Source of the DNA: Aquiflexum gelatinilyticum
GTDB taxonomy: Bacteria; Bacteroidota; Bacteroidia; Cytophagales; Cyclobacteriaceae
Assembly: GCF_024741135.1 (NCBI RefSeq)
Contig: NZ_JANSUY010000002.1
Location: forward strand, 1 to 64,000
DNA length: 64,000 nucleotides
Direction: 5' to 3'
The first letter of the stretch is position 1; each line of letters starts with the position of its first letter. This document shows positions 62,537-64,000 of the stretch, piece after piece. The notes under the pieces are model-generated. The model did no database searches and was not told where the DNA came from. It saw nothing but the letters and a program-made list of their open reading frames with translations. Position numbers and translations under genes: made by a program.

Positions 62537-64000
62537 TCACTGGAATTTTGTACCGACAACCACTGTTTTTCTGATTTGATCCACATTCCCTTCAAGGTCA
62601 AATATCTCGACCCAAATAATATATATGCCCGCTCTGACTTTTGCTCCGTTAGATTGGGTGCCATCCCAAAGATAGAACCCATCATTTCCCCAAACTGCAT
62701 TTTGGACCAACTCCCTAACCAAGGTACCATCTACTCCATAAATCCTTATCGTAGCTAGCTTTCCCGGTTGGTCAGATTTATAACTGATTGTGGTATAAGG
62801 TTGTGTTCCTGGAGCGTCCGGCACAAATACTTTTGGATCTACCTCTATTCCCAATTGACTGTTCCCTTCATACACATTGGAATTTTGGTAACCCGGAGTA
62901 GCAAATCCCTCTGTGGAAGATGCAGAGTGCCAATTGTTCGGATTATCGATAGGCTGAAAAGGCGAAAGCCTCTCCAAGGAAATCCCTTTGGTCTCCTTCA
63001 AGAGTCTGTGATGCATTTTATCTGAATAGCTCAAAACCTCTGAAATGGTTTCATCAGGACTCAGAAATACCACATTTCCTTCAGAAATCGGATAGCTGGG
63101 AATCGATGAAAATTCCACAAACCTACCTTCCCTGCTTTTTGGATATTCCTGTTTGAGTTTTTCGGAGTCTGTGGTAAAGACTAGAAAAGAATTCGGTGCG
63201 ATTAAAAATTCCTCATTGAATAATACGCGCCTGTTGGCCACCTGATTTTCATCATCGAGGTTGGCCAATTTCCAATCCTTCAAATTGATGTATTTTTGAG
63301 AGGAATTGTATATCTCTACAAATTTTGGTGCACCTGTTCGGGGATTAAATAGTATCTCATTCAGTACCAAATCTCCAGATTGAGCAAATGAAGGGATAAC
63401 AAAAAATACTTTTTGGTCTGATTCAAACAGGTTTCCTGTACAATCTCTCAGGTTAGAAACATTGGATTCATAATAAATCCCCTCCTGAATATTTTGCTCA
63501 AACTCCAATACCAGTTCATTTGGACTTCCTCCTATCATAAAATTTTTGATTGGAATTGAAGGTTTGAATTCGAAAGCCGTAAGGCTGATATTCTGATTCA
63601 GGATTTTGGAAAATTCCAAAACCACAGTTTTTTCTCCCATCACTTTTGATTGTAGAAATTTGAGTGGAATCAAATCCGGTATTTCCTCAAAAACTGAGTT
63701 TGGTTTTCCGGGTGTACCTCTCTTTGGATCTATTGAAGGCTTGAGGTTGGTGCTGATATTGCAATCTAAATATGGATTGACTACTTCCAAGCTATATCCT
63801 CCCTGCGCGAAAACACTGCTGCCAAATGTAGCGGTACTGTAAGCAAGGCTGTCGATCACATTGTCTTCACCGTCTAGGATTTTTACCTGATCTCCAGAAT
63901 TTAACAAGGTCGGCCAACTGGTCAATCCCAACACCGGTCCAAAATTCCCGAATTGAGAAGCTGAGGTCCTTGGGGTTAGGATGAGATATTCATTGGGACC
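62537..64000 (-). CDS. Lamin-tail-domain surface protein with FlgD-like C-terminus (N-terminus beyond window)
   Basis: At least 487 aa; the frame is open to the right edge, so the 5' end is missing. The GTG at 63934 is internal. One lamin-tail domain (LTD) starts in the first visible part (LTSWPTLLNSGDQVKILDGE to GYSLEVVNPYLD). A second is at about residues 215-370 (GDLVLNEILFNPRTGAPKFV, LERLSPFQPIDNPNNWHSAS). The C-terminus, from about residue 385, resembles FlgD-type/T9SS-associated beta-sandwiches: LATIRIYGVDGTLVRELVQN, FYLWDGTQSNGAKVRAGIYI, then VDQIRKTVVVGTKF. Likely secreted and surface-attached. Possible T9SS cargo. Nuclease or phosphatase function sometimes linked with LTD domains cannot be judged here. 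Confidence 0.85.
   Translation of the reverse strand, partial: GPNEYLILTPRTSASQFGNFGPVLGLTSWPTLLNSGDQVKILDGEDNVIDSLAYSTATFGSSVFAQGGYSLEVVNPYLDCNISTNLKPSIDPKRGTPGKPNSVFEEIPDLIPLKFLQSKVMGEKTVVLEFSKILNQNISLTAFEFKPSIPIKNFMIGGSPNELVLEFEQNIQEGIYYESNVSNLRDCTGNLFESDQKVFFVIPSFAQSGDLVLNEILFNPRTGAPKFVEIYNSSQKYINLKDWKLANLDDENQVANRRVLFNEEFLIAPNSFLVFTTDSEKLKQEYPKSREGRFVEFSSIPSYPISEGNVVFLSPDETISEVLSYSDKMHHRLLKETKGISLERLSPFQPIDNPNNWHSASSTEGFATPGYQNSNVYEGNSQLGIEVDPKVFVPDAPGTQPYTTISYKSDQPGKLATIRIYGVDGTLVRELVQNAVWGNDGFYLWDGTQSNGAKVRAGIYIIWVEIFDLEGNVDQIRKTVVVGTKFQ

Overview
The window is a stretch of a Bacteroidota chromosome, most likely from Cytophagales/Cyclobacteriaceae (Algoriphagus- or Aquiflexum-like). 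The genus is inferred from gene content and overall protein character, not measured. Supporting evidence is a complete gldKLMN type IX secretion (T9SS) core with a PorP/SprF-like gene, a protein with a T9SS type A C-terminal signal, Bacteroidota promoters of the form TTG-N19-TACCTTTG, the absence of obvious strong Shine-Dalgarno sequences, many lipoproteins, and a polysaccharide-degradation pair (GH78 rhamnosidase plus sulfatase). No rRNA, CRISPR array, prophage or complete insertion sequence is visible. Most of the window is ordinary core genome.

Layout. 0.2-3.8 kb: secreted amidohydrolase, RsmI-like methyltransferase, MltF-like lytic transglycosylase. 3.9-10.3 kb: tripartite RND efflux operon (adaptor, pump, TolC) with an alpha/beta hydrolase as first gene, closed by a terminator. 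10.6-17.5 kb: DPP-IV peptidase, PPP-type phosphatase, Ddl, two tandem secreted paralogues of unknown function, MetK. 17.9-25.8 kb: PurM, neutral ceramidase-like protein, UbiA-like membrane protein, SGNH esterase, three consecutive FKBP lipoproteins, a DHH (NrnA-like) phosphoesterase and Ndk.

25.9-35.2 kb is one leftward block: Omp85-like protein, DUF4271, HemD-like protein, PorP/SprF, GldK, GldL, GldM, GldN. It encodes the T9SS motor/core and ends at a long hairpin shared with ndk. 35.2-40.3 kb: HemW (TTG start), a DciA-like DUF721 protein, DUF4197, then an RsbU/RsbV/RsbW-type partner-switching module. 40.4-44.7 kb: three overlapping or abutting PpiC/SurA-type chaperone genes. 44.7-51.6 kb: a Cys/Met-metabolism PLP enzyme, a large YCF48-repeat T9SS cargo protein, a DUF3365 haem lipoprotein, a flavodoxin-fold oxidoreductase with a signal peptide, and a hypothetical protein. 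This part has several intergenic short-repeat arrays.

52.0-56.7 kb: secreted GH78 alpha-L-rhamnosidase and sulfatase, lying between two look-alike terminators. 56.7-57.65 kb is the strangest stretch: an initiator tRNA-Met gene followed, in its direction of transcription, by three decayed tRNA-plus-terminator modules interrupted by GC-rich palindromes. 57.7-62.1 kb: Era, Der, a Glu-rich mini-lipoprotein with a textbook promoter, a SprT-like protein, ScpB and a zinc-less DksA-like protein. The right edge cuts a lamin-tail-domain secreted protein.

The genes share a cell-envelope theme. The T9SS exports cargo such as the YCF48-repeat protein. SurA-, FKBP- and Omp85-like proteins are suited to outer-membrane protein folding. 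The rhamnosidase and sulfatase would act on sulfated, rhamnose-containing polysaccharide. The best candidate for something undescribed is the palindrome-interrupted tRNA-fMet module array at 57204-57647.
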